A stretch of 64,000 nt of DNA from Pseudomonas mucoides (GTDB lineage Bacteria; Pseudomonadota; Gammaproteobacteria; Pseudomonadales; Pseudomonadaceae). The DNA lies in assembly GCF_015461845.1 (NCBI RefSeq), contig NZ_JACOPW010000002.1, positions 1,178,001-1,242,000 on the forward strand, in the 5' to 3' direction. Shown here in pieces: positions 1 through 8,257 of the stretch. The notes below the pieces were generated by a model. That model was not told the DNA's origin and did no database searches. It worked only from the letters and a program-made list of their open reading frames with translations. Numbering within the stretch: the first letter of the stretch is position 1; every line of letters begins with the position of its first letter. Both the position numbers and the translations under genes were made by a program.

Positions 1-663
1 TTTCAGTTTCTCCGACGACATGATCAATCCAAGGCAAAGCAGCGATACGCCGGGCGTCGCCTTGCCAAGGAGATTGAGTGACTCCGCCGCAATGGGAGGC
101 AGCTTGAACTGAAGCAGAGAAATAATGATGCCCAGCGCCGGAGCCCACATCAGCGGGCGGCGCACCGCGCCGGACAAGCTCGACACGAACGCCTGGGCGC
201 CACTGCCCTTTCCATCGGCAATGGTGAGCAACATGGTGGTCAGCGGGATCATCACCAGGCTCGCGATCAGGTTCAGCACCAGCACCGAATAGATACTGCC
301 CGCGCCGTACATCGCGGCGAGTATAGGGATGCCCATGAAGGCAGCATCAGGATAACCATTGACGAAGCCCTTGAGCGTTGCAACCTTGAGATCGCGAGTG
401 CTGTACCAGCCGATCACCAGCGCTATCGTGTACATACCCATGATGCCGATGAACGTGGCCACGACGAACTTGAAGTCGAACAGTTGCTCACGAGGCGTGC
501 TTGCCATCCCGACAAAAAGCAGCGCCGGGAATATCCAGCCGAGCACCAGTCGGCTGATCAGCAGGCTGTCTGAATGGGTAAGCCGTCCGCGCTTGCCGGC
601 GATATAGCCAAGCGCGATCACAAAGGCGACGGGTAAAATTGGCCCTACGATTCTGTCTAACAT
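1..663 (-). CDS. AEC (auxin efflux carrier) family transporter, partial
   Basis: The minus-strand frame opens with MLDRIVGPILPVAFVIALGY at 663 and stays open to the window edge, giving 221 residues without a stop. It alternates hydrophobic membrane segments with short loops and carries the conserved FVNGYPDAAFMGIPIL stretch (about residues 100-115) seen in AEC/malonate-type permeases. Known family members are inner-membrane secondary carriers of organic anions; the substrate cannot be told. It lies about 120 bp downstream of the enolase-superfamily gene on the same strand, so it may move that enzyme's substrate (inference). The C-terminal part is outside the window. Confidence 0.8.
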   Translation of the reverse strand, partial: MLDRIVGPILPVAFVIALGYIAGKRGRLTHSDSLLISRLVLGWIFPALLFVGMASTPREQLFDFKFVVATFIGIMGMYTIALVIGWYSTRDLKVATLKGFVNGYPDAAFMGIPILAAMYGAGSIYSVLVLNLIASLVMIPLTTMLLTIADGKGSGAQAFVSSLSGAVRRPLMWAPALGIIISLLQFKLPPIAAESLNLLGKATPGVSLLCLGLIMSSEKLK

Positions 664-780
664 GTCTTCAATCCTCGTATTTATTTTTATCAAGAATGTC
701 GTCGTGGCTGTTGAAGGCCGACGCCGTGACTGTCGCATCGGCGTCGATCAAACGCGGTAATGACCATGTGGCCTTTGCGG

Positions 781-1887
781 TCAGGGTTGGAAGCGGTAGT
801 CGCGAATGACATCTTCGTCCGGCTCGATGCCGAGTCCCGGCCCTTGCGGCACGTCGATCCGGCCGTTACGCGGAATGATGGCGTCGCCGTAGAGTTGTGC
901 TTCGAGATCAAAGTAACGCCACTCGACCAGTGACTTCGCGCCACCCAAGGCCGCGCTGCCATGCACAGCGGCCAGCAGGCCGGGACCGTCATAGAAGGCA
1001 TGGACCATCACGGTGACGCCATGGGCGTTGGCCAACGCATAGACTTTTTGCAGTTCGGTAATGCCGCCCATTTTTGCCGGGCTGGGCTGAACAAAATCCA
1101 CCGCGCCGGCTTCAAGCAGGTGCTGGAAGTCCATGAGCGTCGACGCGTTCTCACCGGCAGCGACAGGAATGCCGCCGTGTTTGCGCACCCGCGCCAGCCC
1201 CGAATAGTCTTCTGGCGGCCACACCGGCTCTTCGATCCAGCGCAGATTTAGCGGGCGAAGCTTCTCGGTCATATCCAGTGCTTCGCGCACGCTCCAGGGG
1301 GCGTTGACGTCGAGGGTGATTTCCACGCCGGGACCTGCGGCTTCGCACGCGGCACGGATGACATCGGGATCGACCTCATGCAGCTTGAGATGCTTAAAGC
1401 CGCTGTTGACCGCGCGCCGCACATTGATGCGAATGAGTTCGGGATCGGCGTAGCGGATCAGGCTGGCATACGCCGCCAGCGAAGTGGCCTCACTGCCGCC
1501 AAGCAACTGGTAGACCGGTTTGCCGGCCGCTTTGCCAGCGATGTCCCACAGCGCGATATCAATTGCCGACAAGCCATATATGAACGAACCGCTGCGACCG
1601 AAGACGTGAAATTTCTTCTGTAAGTCGCCCTGCAGTTTCTCGCGCCGGGTGGCATCGCTGCCGATCAGTTCTGGCGCCAGGATCGTGTCGATCACGACTT
1701 TTACTGCAGGTATCGCGGTGAAGCCGAAGGTTTCGCCCCAGCCGACGATGCCGTCATCCGTGGTGATTTTGACCACGAGGGAATCGACCATCTGCAGGTC
1801 TTTCGGCCCCCAGACGCCCCCTGCCGACTTGCCACCCGTGGTAAAGGGAATCCGAAGCGGAATGGTTTCAATGCTGGCAATTTTCAT
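781..1887 (-). CDS. Mandelate racemase / muconate lactonizing enzyme family protein
   Basis: 368 residues starting MKIASIETIPLRIPF; an upstream in-frame start near 1989 was rejected because enolase-superfamily proteins begin at this strand. The TIM-barrel signatures are visible: K168-x-H170 on the second strand, metal ligands D193, E219/E220 (WIEEP) and E246 (AAGEN), QPSPAKMGG around 267-275 and H296. The family abstracts a proton alpha to a carboxylate, giving sugar-acid dehydratases, racemases or cycloisomerases. The KxH in place of KxK, and serine where many members have aspartate (QPD), prevent a confident substrate call. It sits upstream of the AEC transporter and divergent from a GntR regulator, which suggests a substrate-induced catabolic unit. 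Confidence 0.85.
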   Translation of the reverse strand: MKIASIETIPLRIPFTTGGKSAGGVWGPKDLQMVDSLVVKITTDDGIVGWGETFGFTAIPAVKVVIDTILAPELIGSDATRREKLQGDLQKKFHVFGRSGSFIYGLSAIDIALWDIAGKAAGKPVYQLLGGSEATSLAAYASLIRYADPELIRINVRRAVNSGFKHLKLHEVDPDVIRAACEAAGPGVEITLDVNAPWSVREALDMTEKLRPLNLRWIEEPVWPPEDYSGLARVRKHGGIPVAAGENASTLMDFQHLLEAGAVDFVQPSPAKMGGITELQKVYALANAHGVTVMVHAFYDGPGLLAAVHGSAALGGAKSLVEWRYFDLEAQLYGDAIIPRNGRIDVPQGPGLGIEPDEDVIRDYRFQP

Positions 1888-2102
1888 AAGACTGCGCCTC
1901 AAGCAGGTTGCAAAGCTGGCGTGGCGATTTTCAATGTCGTTCACGTCAGGGGTTGGGGACAACGTACATAACGTCCTGATGTCCTTCAACTGAACAACTT
2001 GATGTTTTTCAGCCTTTGAGTCACGCCAGTCTTAAGCCATTGTTTTTATTTACTTTTAAATTAATGCTAATGGGGAATTTCAGTTGTTACTTACTGGAAC
2101 AA

Positions 2103-2127
2103 GTCTTCTGATGTAGATTAAGAAGAC
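2103..2127. promoter_or_regulatory. Inverted repeat, candidate GntR operator
   Basis: GTCTTCT (2103-2109) and AGAAGAC (2121-2127) form a perfect 7-bp inverted repeat with an 11-bp spacer. It lies about 20 bp before the GntR-family start codon, inside the divergent intergenic region shared with the enolase-superfamily gene. Position and symmetry suit autoregulation by the adjacent FadR-type protein, but it does not match the classical FadR half-site spacing, so the assignment is inference. Confidence 0.35.
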
Positions 2128-2148
2128 AAGTGAGAAGGATGAACGAGC

Positions 2149-2883
2149 ATGAGCGAAATGAACGTACAACCCGTGGAGCGGCGACCTCATCTTGCCGAGC
2201 ACATTGCCCGCTCGTTGAGCGATGAGATTGCCTCCGGCAGGCTACGACCGGGGGACCGCTTGCCGACCGAACAGTTTCTCTCGCAAAACTTCGGCGTCAG
2301 CAGAAACGTGGTACGGGAAGGAATCGCGACCCTACGAGCGCAAGGGCTGATCCAGTCACGCCAGGGTGTAGGCGTATTCGTCTCGGCCGCACCCCAATCG
2401 CCGGAGCCTTTAGTAGCGCATGAGAGTGCGCCTTTTCTGGACGGTGACGACACGATCCGCAACATGTTCGAGGTGCGGGCCGTACTGGAAAGCCAGGCCG
2501 CCGCGCTTACGGCGTCGACTATGACGCCCCGCAAGTTGAAGACGATTCAGGCGGCGGTGCTGCGGATGCAATACGAAGGAGAACCGACGCTGGACACTGT
2601 CAACGCTGACCTCGACTTTCATCGGGCCGTGGCCGCAGCGTCAGGCAACGACTATCTCGAGACGATGATTCGCACGGTGCTTGAGCCAATGCGGGCACTG
2701 ATCACCATGAACTTTGCACGGCGAGGCCCTGTGTTCAGCAATATTCCGCATGCCGCACGCGGGGAGCATGAAGAGCTCGTACAGGCGTTCATCGACCGCA
2801 ATGCAACGGCGGCGCGCCAGATTATGGGGCAGCATATCGTTAGCGCAGCATCACGATTCGGCTACGACATTAAATTCTTCTAG
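2149..2883 (+). CDS. GntR family transcriptional regulator, FadR/FCD subfamily
   Basis: 244 residues. The N-terminus is a GntR winged helix-turn-helix: IASGRLRPGDRLPTEQFLSQ, then FGVSRNVVREGIATLRAQGLI and the wing RQGVGVFVS, about residues 12-85. The C-terminus (about 100-240) is a helical FCD ligand-binding domain with MFEVRAVLESQAAALTA and FHRAVAAASGNDYLETM. FCD regulators commonly bind small carboxylates. It is divergent from the enolase-superfamily gene and is probably its repressor. The start is preceded by AGAAGGA about 10 nt upstream. Confidence 0.9.
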   Translation: MSEMNVQPVERRPHLAEHIARSLSDEIASGRLRPGDRLPTEQFLSQNFGVSRNVVREGIATLRAQGLIQSRQGVGVFVSAAPQSPEPLVAHESAPFLDGDDTIRNMFEVRAVLESQAAALTASTMTPRKLKTIQAAVLRMQYEGEPTLDTVNADLDFHRAVAAASGNDYLETMIRTVLEPMRALITMNFARRGPVFSNIPHAARGEHEELVQAFIDRNATAARQIMGQHIVSAASRFGYDIKFF

Positions 2884-3030
2884 CGCACCGACTGCCCAAT
2901 GGCAGTTGTTTTCTTGTCCTACAAGAAAGACACAGGATGTGGCCTTCGACACGATGGGATGCGAGGTACGGCTACTCCGGTCTCGTCCCTCATGTACTTT
3001 CCCACCCTCTCGGGGAGTACAGCAGTATTG

Positions 3031-4125
3031 CTACTGTGCCCTCTGCGCGTCTTGCACCGAGTAGGCAGGATAATCAATGTAGCCTTGAGCGCCACCGCCA
3101 TAAAACGCTTCACGCCCCGCTTCGGCCAGCGGCCAGCCATGCCGCAAGCGATCGACCAGATCGGGGTTGGCTATGAACGGTCGGCCAAAAACCGCCAGGT
3201 CTGCCACGCCCTCATCGATGGCCTGCTGTGCTGTTTCAAGGGTGAACCCGCCCGACAGGATCAAGGTGCCGCAGTAAGCCGCCCGGATGGCTTTTTGAAA
3301 GTCTGGCGTGCCCAAGTGGCTGGCGTGTAGATAAGCAATCTCGCGTTGGGACAGCGCTCCGGCCAGTGCAAGCCACGTCGCCTCTTCTTCATCGAATGCG
3401 TGCAGATCAGCCAGTCGCGCAAAAGGCGAAACACGCACAGCCACCTTCGAACGGCCGATCTCGGCGCTCACCGCGTCGACCGTCTCAAGCAAAAAACGCA
3501 GGCGATTGGCAATCGATGCGCCACCGTAACCGTCTTCACGGGTGTTGAAGCCGCCATTAATGAATTGCTCAAACAGATAGCCGTTGCCAGCATGAATTTC
3601 GACACCGTCAAAACCGGCTGCCATGGCATTCTTCGCGGCCAGGCAAAAGTCTGAGATGACCTGCCGAATACCCTTGGCATCCAAAGCAACGGGCGCGCTG
3701 ACGGGCACTTGCGCCGGCTGGCCATCACTATCGTAAGCATGTACCAACGTTTGCGCGGCAGGCACGGCCACAGGTGCGACCGGTGCCCGGCCCTCCAGCA
3801 AGGACGAGTGCGAGACCCGCCCTACATGCCAGAGTTGAATGAAAATGCGCCCCCCGGCCTGATGCACCGCATTCGTCACGCGTTTCCAGCCTTCAATCTG
3901 CGCCGGGGTGTGAATCCCCGGCGTGTAAAGGTAGCCACGCCCCTGGTCAGACACCTGAGTGCTTTCGGTGATGATCAGACCTGCTCCCGCGCGCTGGGCA
4001 TAGTAGATCGCCATATCCGCAGACGGCACGGTGTCCTTGACGCGGGCGCGGGTCATCGGCGCCATGACGATGCGATTGGACAATTGCTGACCCGCCAGAT
4101 CGTAAGACTCGAAAAGAGATGACAT
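3031..4125 (-). CDS. Old Yellow Enzyme family alkene reductase (NADH:flavin oxidoreductase)
   Basis: 364 residues from MSSLFESYDLAGQQL; a longer in-frame extension overlaps the upstream gene and is not protein-like. FMN-barrel landmarks are MAPMTRARV (about 20-28), FIQLWHVGRVSH (about 98-109), VEIHAGNGYLFEQF with the His/Asn substrate pair, and NTREDGYGG. Old Yellow Enzymes reduce activated C=C bonds of enals, enones, nitroesters and quinones using NAD(P)H. The usual HGANGYL order appears here as HAGNGYL. It follows the LLM oxidoreductase by 28 bp, so the two are probably one transcript acting on electrophiles. Confidence 0.92.
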   Translation of the reverse strand: MSSLFESYDLAGQQLSNRIVMAPMTRARVKDTVPSADMAIYYAQRAGAGLIITESTQVSDQGRGYLYTPGIHTPAQIEGWKRVTNAVHQAGGRIFIQLWHVGRVSHSSLLEGRAPVAPVAVPAAQTLVHAYDSDGQPAQVPVSAPVALDAKGIRQVISDFCLAAKNAMAAGFDGVEIHAGNGYLFEQFINGGFNTREDGYGGASIANRLRFLLETVDAVSAEIGRSKVAVRVSPFARLADLHAFDEEEATWLALAGALSQREIAYLHASHLGTPDFQKAIRAAYCGTLILSGGFTLETAQQAIDEGVADLAVFGRPFIANPDLVDRLRHGWPLAEAGREAFYGGGAQGYIDYPAYSVQDAQRAQ

Positions 4126-4153
4126 GTGCTTATCCTCCGACAGTGGCTGGGCC

Positions 4154-5176
4154 TCAAACATGCGACGGAAAATGCGGCAAGATGTGCTCGCCCAGTTCGT
4201 CAAGAATCTCACCATAGGGCTGGCGACTGACCTTGGGGTTGAGCGCGATATGCGAAACACCGGCTGCTTGCGCTTGCTCCAGGTAGTTACGCAGGCCGTT
4301 GCGCCCGGCCCGGAAGCCACCCTGGATGCGCTGGAATGGCTGGTCCGGATTGTCGCTGAGGTCGAAGTAGCCACCGAGCCCTAACGGTTTGAAAGCGTTT
4401 CGCCCTTCGATTTCACGCACTTTGGCGTGCCAGGTCTCGCCCAACAACGCCAACCGCTCGGGGCTTTGCACGCCAGCCAGGTAGCCATCAAGGTGTTCAG
4501 CCAACCAGTCGATGCTCTGCTGCGCCTGGCCGACAGCGATTGAAGGGACGCGTCCATACGGCGCTTTCGGCACCAGGTCGAGATTGCCAGATGAGCCGCC
4601 GAATCGCTCGGAGCGAAAGCGCGGGAAGTCCTGCTCAATCAGTGTGCGAAACACCGAAAAGGCATCACGGTAGCGGTCACCACGGGTTTCAAAATCGATA
4701 CCCAGCATCGGGTAGTCGCTGTATCGATCGCCCGAAGACAGCCCCAACACCAGGCGCCCTTCGCTTAACTGATCCAGGGACGTTGCCTGCTTGGCCAAAT
4801 ACATGGGCTCATGGGTAGGCAACACGATACCGGTGGTTCCCAGGACGATGCTGCGTGTGGCTGCGGCCAGGAAGCCGATGTAAACCAGAGGCTCAAAGAT
4901 GTGCGCCACATCGTTGTACTCCGGATCATAGAAAGGAATATCACGCATCCACAGCGCGCCAAAACCAAGCGCCTCGGCGCGTTGAGCCATTTCCAGATGG
5001 CCACGCATGGTCGGTGCCGCTCGGCCGGCGTGGGTCTCGAGGGGCAAAATCAGACCCACCGTCAGCGCCTGTGGCTGGAACAGGCGTTGAAACCCAGGAT
5101 GACGCTCAAGCGCCGGATGGGCAGTCGGTAAGGCGGCAGGTTGCACGTGTGGCGAGTGTTGGGCAGCGATAGACAT
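4154..5176 (-). CDS. LLM class (luciferase-like) flavin-dependent oxidoreductase
   Basis: 340 residues. Features of the bacterial luciferase-like barrel are MAQRAEALGFGALWMRDIP (about 62-80), ATRSIVLGTTGIVLPTHEP, SLDQLSEGRLVLGLSSGDR (about 131-150) and RYRDAFSVFRTL. Such enzymes use reduced FMN or F420; in Pseudomonas FMN is expected. The substrate is unknown. It is the first gene of a two-gene unit with the Old Yellow Enzyme downstream, and a LysR gene lies 106 bp upstream on the same strand. The ATG at 5176 is the only reasonable start. Confidence 0.9.
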   Translation of the reverse strand: MSIAAQHSPHVQPAALPTAHPALERHPGFQRLFQPQALTVGLILPLETHAGRAAPTMRGHLEMAQRAEALGFGALWMRDIPFYDPEYNDVAHIFEPLVYIGFLAAATRSIVLGTTGIVLPTHEPMYLAKQATSLDQLSEGRLVLGLSSGDRYSDYPMLGIDFETRGDRYRDAFSVFRTLIEQDFPRFRSERFGGSSGNLDLVPKAPYGRVPSIAVGQAQQSIDWLAEHLDGYLAGVQSPERLALLGETWHAKVREIEGRNAFKPLGLGGYFDLSDNPDQPFQRIQGGFRAGRNGLRNYLEQAQAAGVSHIALNPKVSRQPYGEILDELGEHILPHFPSHV

Positions 5177-5282
5177 GATGACAGTCTCGGTGAGTGACGA
5201 TGACTGACATGGTTATTGAATCCCGGGTTCGGATAAACAGCAGCTATAGACCATCACACGGTCCAGTGAGTCCCCAATAATC

Positions 5283-6191
5283 TCAGATCTCCCAAGGTAC
5301 TCCTGACTCCCAACGCTCGATTAGCAGATCAATAAAGGCGCGAACACGCGGGGACAACTGACGCTTGCTCGGGTAGACAATCCGGATGGGGTCGGGCGAT
5401 GCACGGTAAGGTTTGAGCACTTCCACCAATGTTCCGTCGCGCAAGTCGTTACCGGTGATATAGGTCGGCAAATGAATCAGGCCAATGCCCGTCAGCGCCG
5501 CTTCGCGCATGGCTTCAGAACTGTCAATGTTCAGCCGCCCTGGTTGTTCATGTAAATAAAGTCCGGTGGGTGTCTGGTAACGCCAGACACTAGCCTGGCC
5601 ACTGATGAAAGCGATGGTGTCATACCCGACGAGATCAGCAGGCGTTTGCGGTACACCGTAACGGGCCAGATAAGACGGCGAGGCACACGTTGCGAACTGC
5701 TGCCACCCCACGGTGCGGGTTAATAGTTGTGAATCATCTTTTGGCGTGCCAATACGGATGGCTATGTCGACCCCCTCTTCGACGAGGTCGACAAAGCGAT
5801 CGGTAAACCAGACGTCCGCGCGAAGTTCAGGCCACTGTTTCAGATAAGCATCCAGAATCGGCAGGATATGACGCTGGCCGAAGGACAGGGGGCCTGTGAG
5901 TTTAAAAGTGCCGGTCGGCCGCCCACGACGCAAGGCCATGGTTGCATCCACCTCATCAAGATCATCGAGAATCTGCTTCCAGCGTTCATAGGCAACCTGC
6001 CCCTCGTCAGTCAGGCTCAGTTTGCGCGTCGTGCGATTGAGCAGCCGTGCTCCCATCCGGCCTTCAAGACGAACAATGCTTTTACCTACAGCAGATCGGG
6101 TCAGACCGAGTGAAGCTGCGGCGCAGGTAAAGCTTCCAGCCTTCACTGCGCTGACAAACGCCGCGATGTCACCGAATCGATTGGCTTCCAT
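5283..6191 (-). CDS. LysR family transcriptional regulator
   Basis: 302 residues from MEANRFGDIAAFVSAVKAGS; the upstream 34-codon extension is not LysR-like and was dropped. The winged HTH spans about residues 5-64, with FTCAAASLGLTRSAVGKSI, RLEGRMGARLLNRTTRK and LTDEG. The effector-binding domain follows (about 92-300: FKLTGPLSFG, DIAIRIGTP). It lies upstream of the LLM/Old Yellow Enzyme pair on the same strand and is the likely regulator of that unit, or of the exported crotonase gene transcribed the other way 510 bp away (inference). Confidence 0.92.
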   Translation of the reverse strand: MEANRFGDIAAFVSAVKAGSFTCAAASLGLTRSAVGKSIVRLEGRMGARLLNRTTRKLSLTDEGQVAYERWKQILDDLDEVDATMALRRGRPTGTFKLTGPLSFGQRHILPILDAYLKQWPELRADVWFTDRFVDLVEEGVDIAIRIGTPKDDSQLLTRTVGWQQFATCASPSYLARYGVPQTPADLVGYDTIAFISGQASVWRYQTPTGLYLHEQPGRLNIDSSEAMREAALTGIGLIHLPTYITGNDLRDGTLVEVLKPYRASPDPIRIVYPSKRQLSPRVRAFIDLLIERWESGVPWEI

Positions 6192-6701
6192 TGGTAGCTT
6201 TACTCCAGTGAATACGGACGTTGTAGTGGGCCATGAAGTCCCAAAGACTGGTTTTTCTGTTAACCCGAAATCACAGATTATTACCCTACCCAAGAGGTAG
6301 TGTCACAGAGTCAAAAGCAGTGTCGAATCAAGTTTTATCACCTGCTGGCTGGCCCGGTGAACGGCGGTTTTTTGCTGTCGGGGGTCTCATCTGATCAAGT
6401 GACTTGCGAGTCAATCTCACGCTGCTACGCTTTTATGTTCGGCCCTCCTGGCACAAGGCGACATGCTTCGCCCACTCAGATCCGGTGTTTATGGATCTAT
6501 CGAGACTTGCCCTCTTCTACCGGTACTGCCGACCGTGCCAGATCACCTAACGGTCATGCGCACGAACCCCATGCACATGTGTTGACCCGCGAAGGAACGG
6601 AGCAACGAGCGTGACTTTTCACGCGCTCATCAATTGAATGCCATAGCGACGGCTCAATCGGGAATTCACATGCCCTTAGGCATTTCTCTGGAGACACTCC
6701 T
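6192..6701. other. Intergenic region, 510 bp, no gene seen
   Basis: Lies between the divergent LysR gene and the exported crotonase gene. The open frames here have no family features or usable ribosome sites. It must hold the promoters of both genes; a short CTACC/GGTAG inverted repeat near 6286-6300 is the only symmetry noticed. GAGACA before the crotonase ATG at 6702 is a weak ribosome site. Confidence 0.5.
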
Positions 6702-7652
6702 ATGAGACTTCAGTTGCTTTCGGCCGCACTGATTTTCGCCAGTATGGCGACGACAGGCGCGGCCCTCGCTGGCGAGACTTCCCCCTCAACCACCGATAAA
6801 GCATCGCCCACCAGCGCGGTCAAACAGGAAATAAAACTCACACGGGTCACACCCGAGTATTGGCGGGTCACGTTCCACAACCCGCCTTACAACATCTATG
6901 GTCCCGAAACCATGCCGCAGCTGAACGAGGTGGTCACTGCCATCGAGTCCGATCCGAAGCTGGTGGTCGTGGTGTTCGACAGTGATGTTCCGGATTTCTT
7001 CCTCACCCACTATGACTTCGTCCCCCCGCTGACTGACACCACCAGCCTTCCTAACGGCCCGACCGGTCTGCCGCCCCTGCCGGACATGCTAGTGCGATTG
7101 AGCAAGGCTCCGGTGGTCTCGATTGTGTCGATTCGCGGTCGTGCCACGGGCGTCGGCAGTGAGCTGGCACTGGCCAGTGACATGCGCTTCGCCAGTCGCG
7201 AGAAGGCCATTCTGTCGCAATGGGAGATTGGCGCCGCACTCGTGCCGGGAGGTGGCCCCATGGCTCGACTGCCAAGGCTGATGGGGCGCGGGAGGGCACT
7301 GGAAGTGCTGCTGACCGGCAACGATATCAATGGCGAGCTCGCCGAGCGTTACGGCTACGTCAACCGCGCGCTGCCCGATGCAGAACTCGACAAGTTCGTC
7401 GACACCATGGCCCGGCGCATCGCGCGGTTCGACAAGCAGTCGATTGCTGATATCAAACGACTGGTCGATGCTGCCAGCCTGCCGCCGAACGACGCCATCG
7501 CTGCCGAATGGGATGGTTTCATCGGCTCGGTCAAACGCCCAGCAGCGCAGGCCCGCATCAAACAACTGATGGAGCTTGGATTGCAGAAGAAAGCCGACGT
7601 GGAGAAACGCCTGGCTCACTACACCGGCACCTTGGGTGAGGAGTCAAAATGA
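6702..7652 (+). CDS. Exported enoyl-CoA hydratase/isomerase (crotonase) superfamily protein
   Basis: 316 residues. The N-terminus is a clear Sec signal peptide (MRLQLLSAALIFASMATTGA, cleavage likely after ALA, residue 23), followed by a 20-residue polar linker and a crotonase fold. Both glutamates used by enoyl-CoA hydratases appear conserved: E154 in GVGSELALASD and E175 in LSQWEIGAALVPGG. The first oxyanion-hole segment is FFLTHYD (99-105). Crotonases normally act on CoA thioesters in the cytosol, so export is unexpected; the true substrate may not be a CoA ester. Ohr follows after 34 bp, suggesting co-transcription in a stress or detoxification context. Confidence 0.85.
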   Translation: MRLQLLSAALIFASMATTGAALAGETSPSTTDKASPTSAVKQEIKLTRVTPEYWRVTFHNPPYNIYGPETMPQLNEVVTAIESDPKLVVVVFDSDVPDFFLTHYDFVPPLTDTTSLPNGPTGLPPLPDMLVRLSKAPVVSIVSIRGRATGVGSELALASDMRFASREKAILSQWEIGAALVPGGGPMARLPRLMGRGRALEVLLTGNDINGELAERYGYVNRALPDAELDKFVDTMARRIARFDKQSIADIKRLVDAASLPPNDAIAAEWDGFIGSVKRPAAQARIKQLMELGLQKKADVEKRLAHYTGTLGEESK

Positions 7653-7686
7653 TCCTGCCTCTCATTTTTCTAAAGGAGTCACCATC

Positions 7687-8109
7687 ATGAGTACTCTGGA
7701 AAACGTTCTGTACACAGCAAAAACCCACACCAGTGGCGGTCGTACAGGCAGTGGGAGGTCGAGCGACGGTGAGCTTGAAGTCAACTTCAGCTCCCCTGGT
7801 TCAGGCAAGCCGGGCACCAATCCTGAACAACTATTCGCCCTCGGTTATTCAGCCTGTTTCATTGGCGCAATACAGGTGGCTGCCGGCAAGCTGAAGGTCA
7901 AATTACCGGAAGACACCTCGGTAGAGGCTGAGGTGGATTTGGGTAAAACCAACGGAGGCGCCGATTTTCAGTTAGCCGTGAGGCTTAACGTCAGCGTGCC
8001 GGGACTAGATCAAGATGTGAAGCAGCAACTGGTTGATGCCGCGCATCAGATTTGCCCGTATTCACGAATGACGCGGGGGGATGTGGAGGTACAGGTCAAG
8101 CTGGTTTAA
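7687..8109 (+). CDS. ohr: Organic hydroperoxide resistance protein, OsmC/Ohr family
   Basis: 140 residues from MSTLENVLYTAKTHTSGGRT, preceded by AAAGGAGTCACC. Ohr reduces fatty-acid and other organic hydroperoxides using a reactive cysteine pair and lipoylated proteins as reductant. Both cysteines are present (C57 in GYSACFIG and C123 in QICPYSRMTRG), with the R19 and E47 positions typical of Ohr. The C-terminal ICPYS signature separates Ohr from OsmC. No adjacent ohrR (MarR) gene is seen. Confidence 0.93.
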   Translation: MSTLENVLYTAKTHTSGGRTGSGRSSDGELEVNFSSPGSGKPGTNPEQLFALGYSACFIGAIQVAAGKLKVKLPEDTSVEAEVDLGKTNGGADFQLAVRLNVSVPGLDQDVKQQLVDAAHQICPYSRMTRGDVEVQVKLV

Positions 8110-8257
8110 GTCAAAACTGCGCCTTGGCGATGTAGCTGCTGACTATGCAAACGGCTGGAAATGCAAAGCCCCGAAAAGTCATGGCTTTGCGTTTCGGCAG
8201 CAGGATTCGCTCTGGGCATCGGAGCAAAAACCCTGTCTCCTGATTTGGAGGTCTCCA

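Noticed and set aside
6300..6614. 104-aa plus-strand frame in the intergenic region before the exported crotonase
   Set aside because: No ribosome site, low-complexity mix of residues, no family features.
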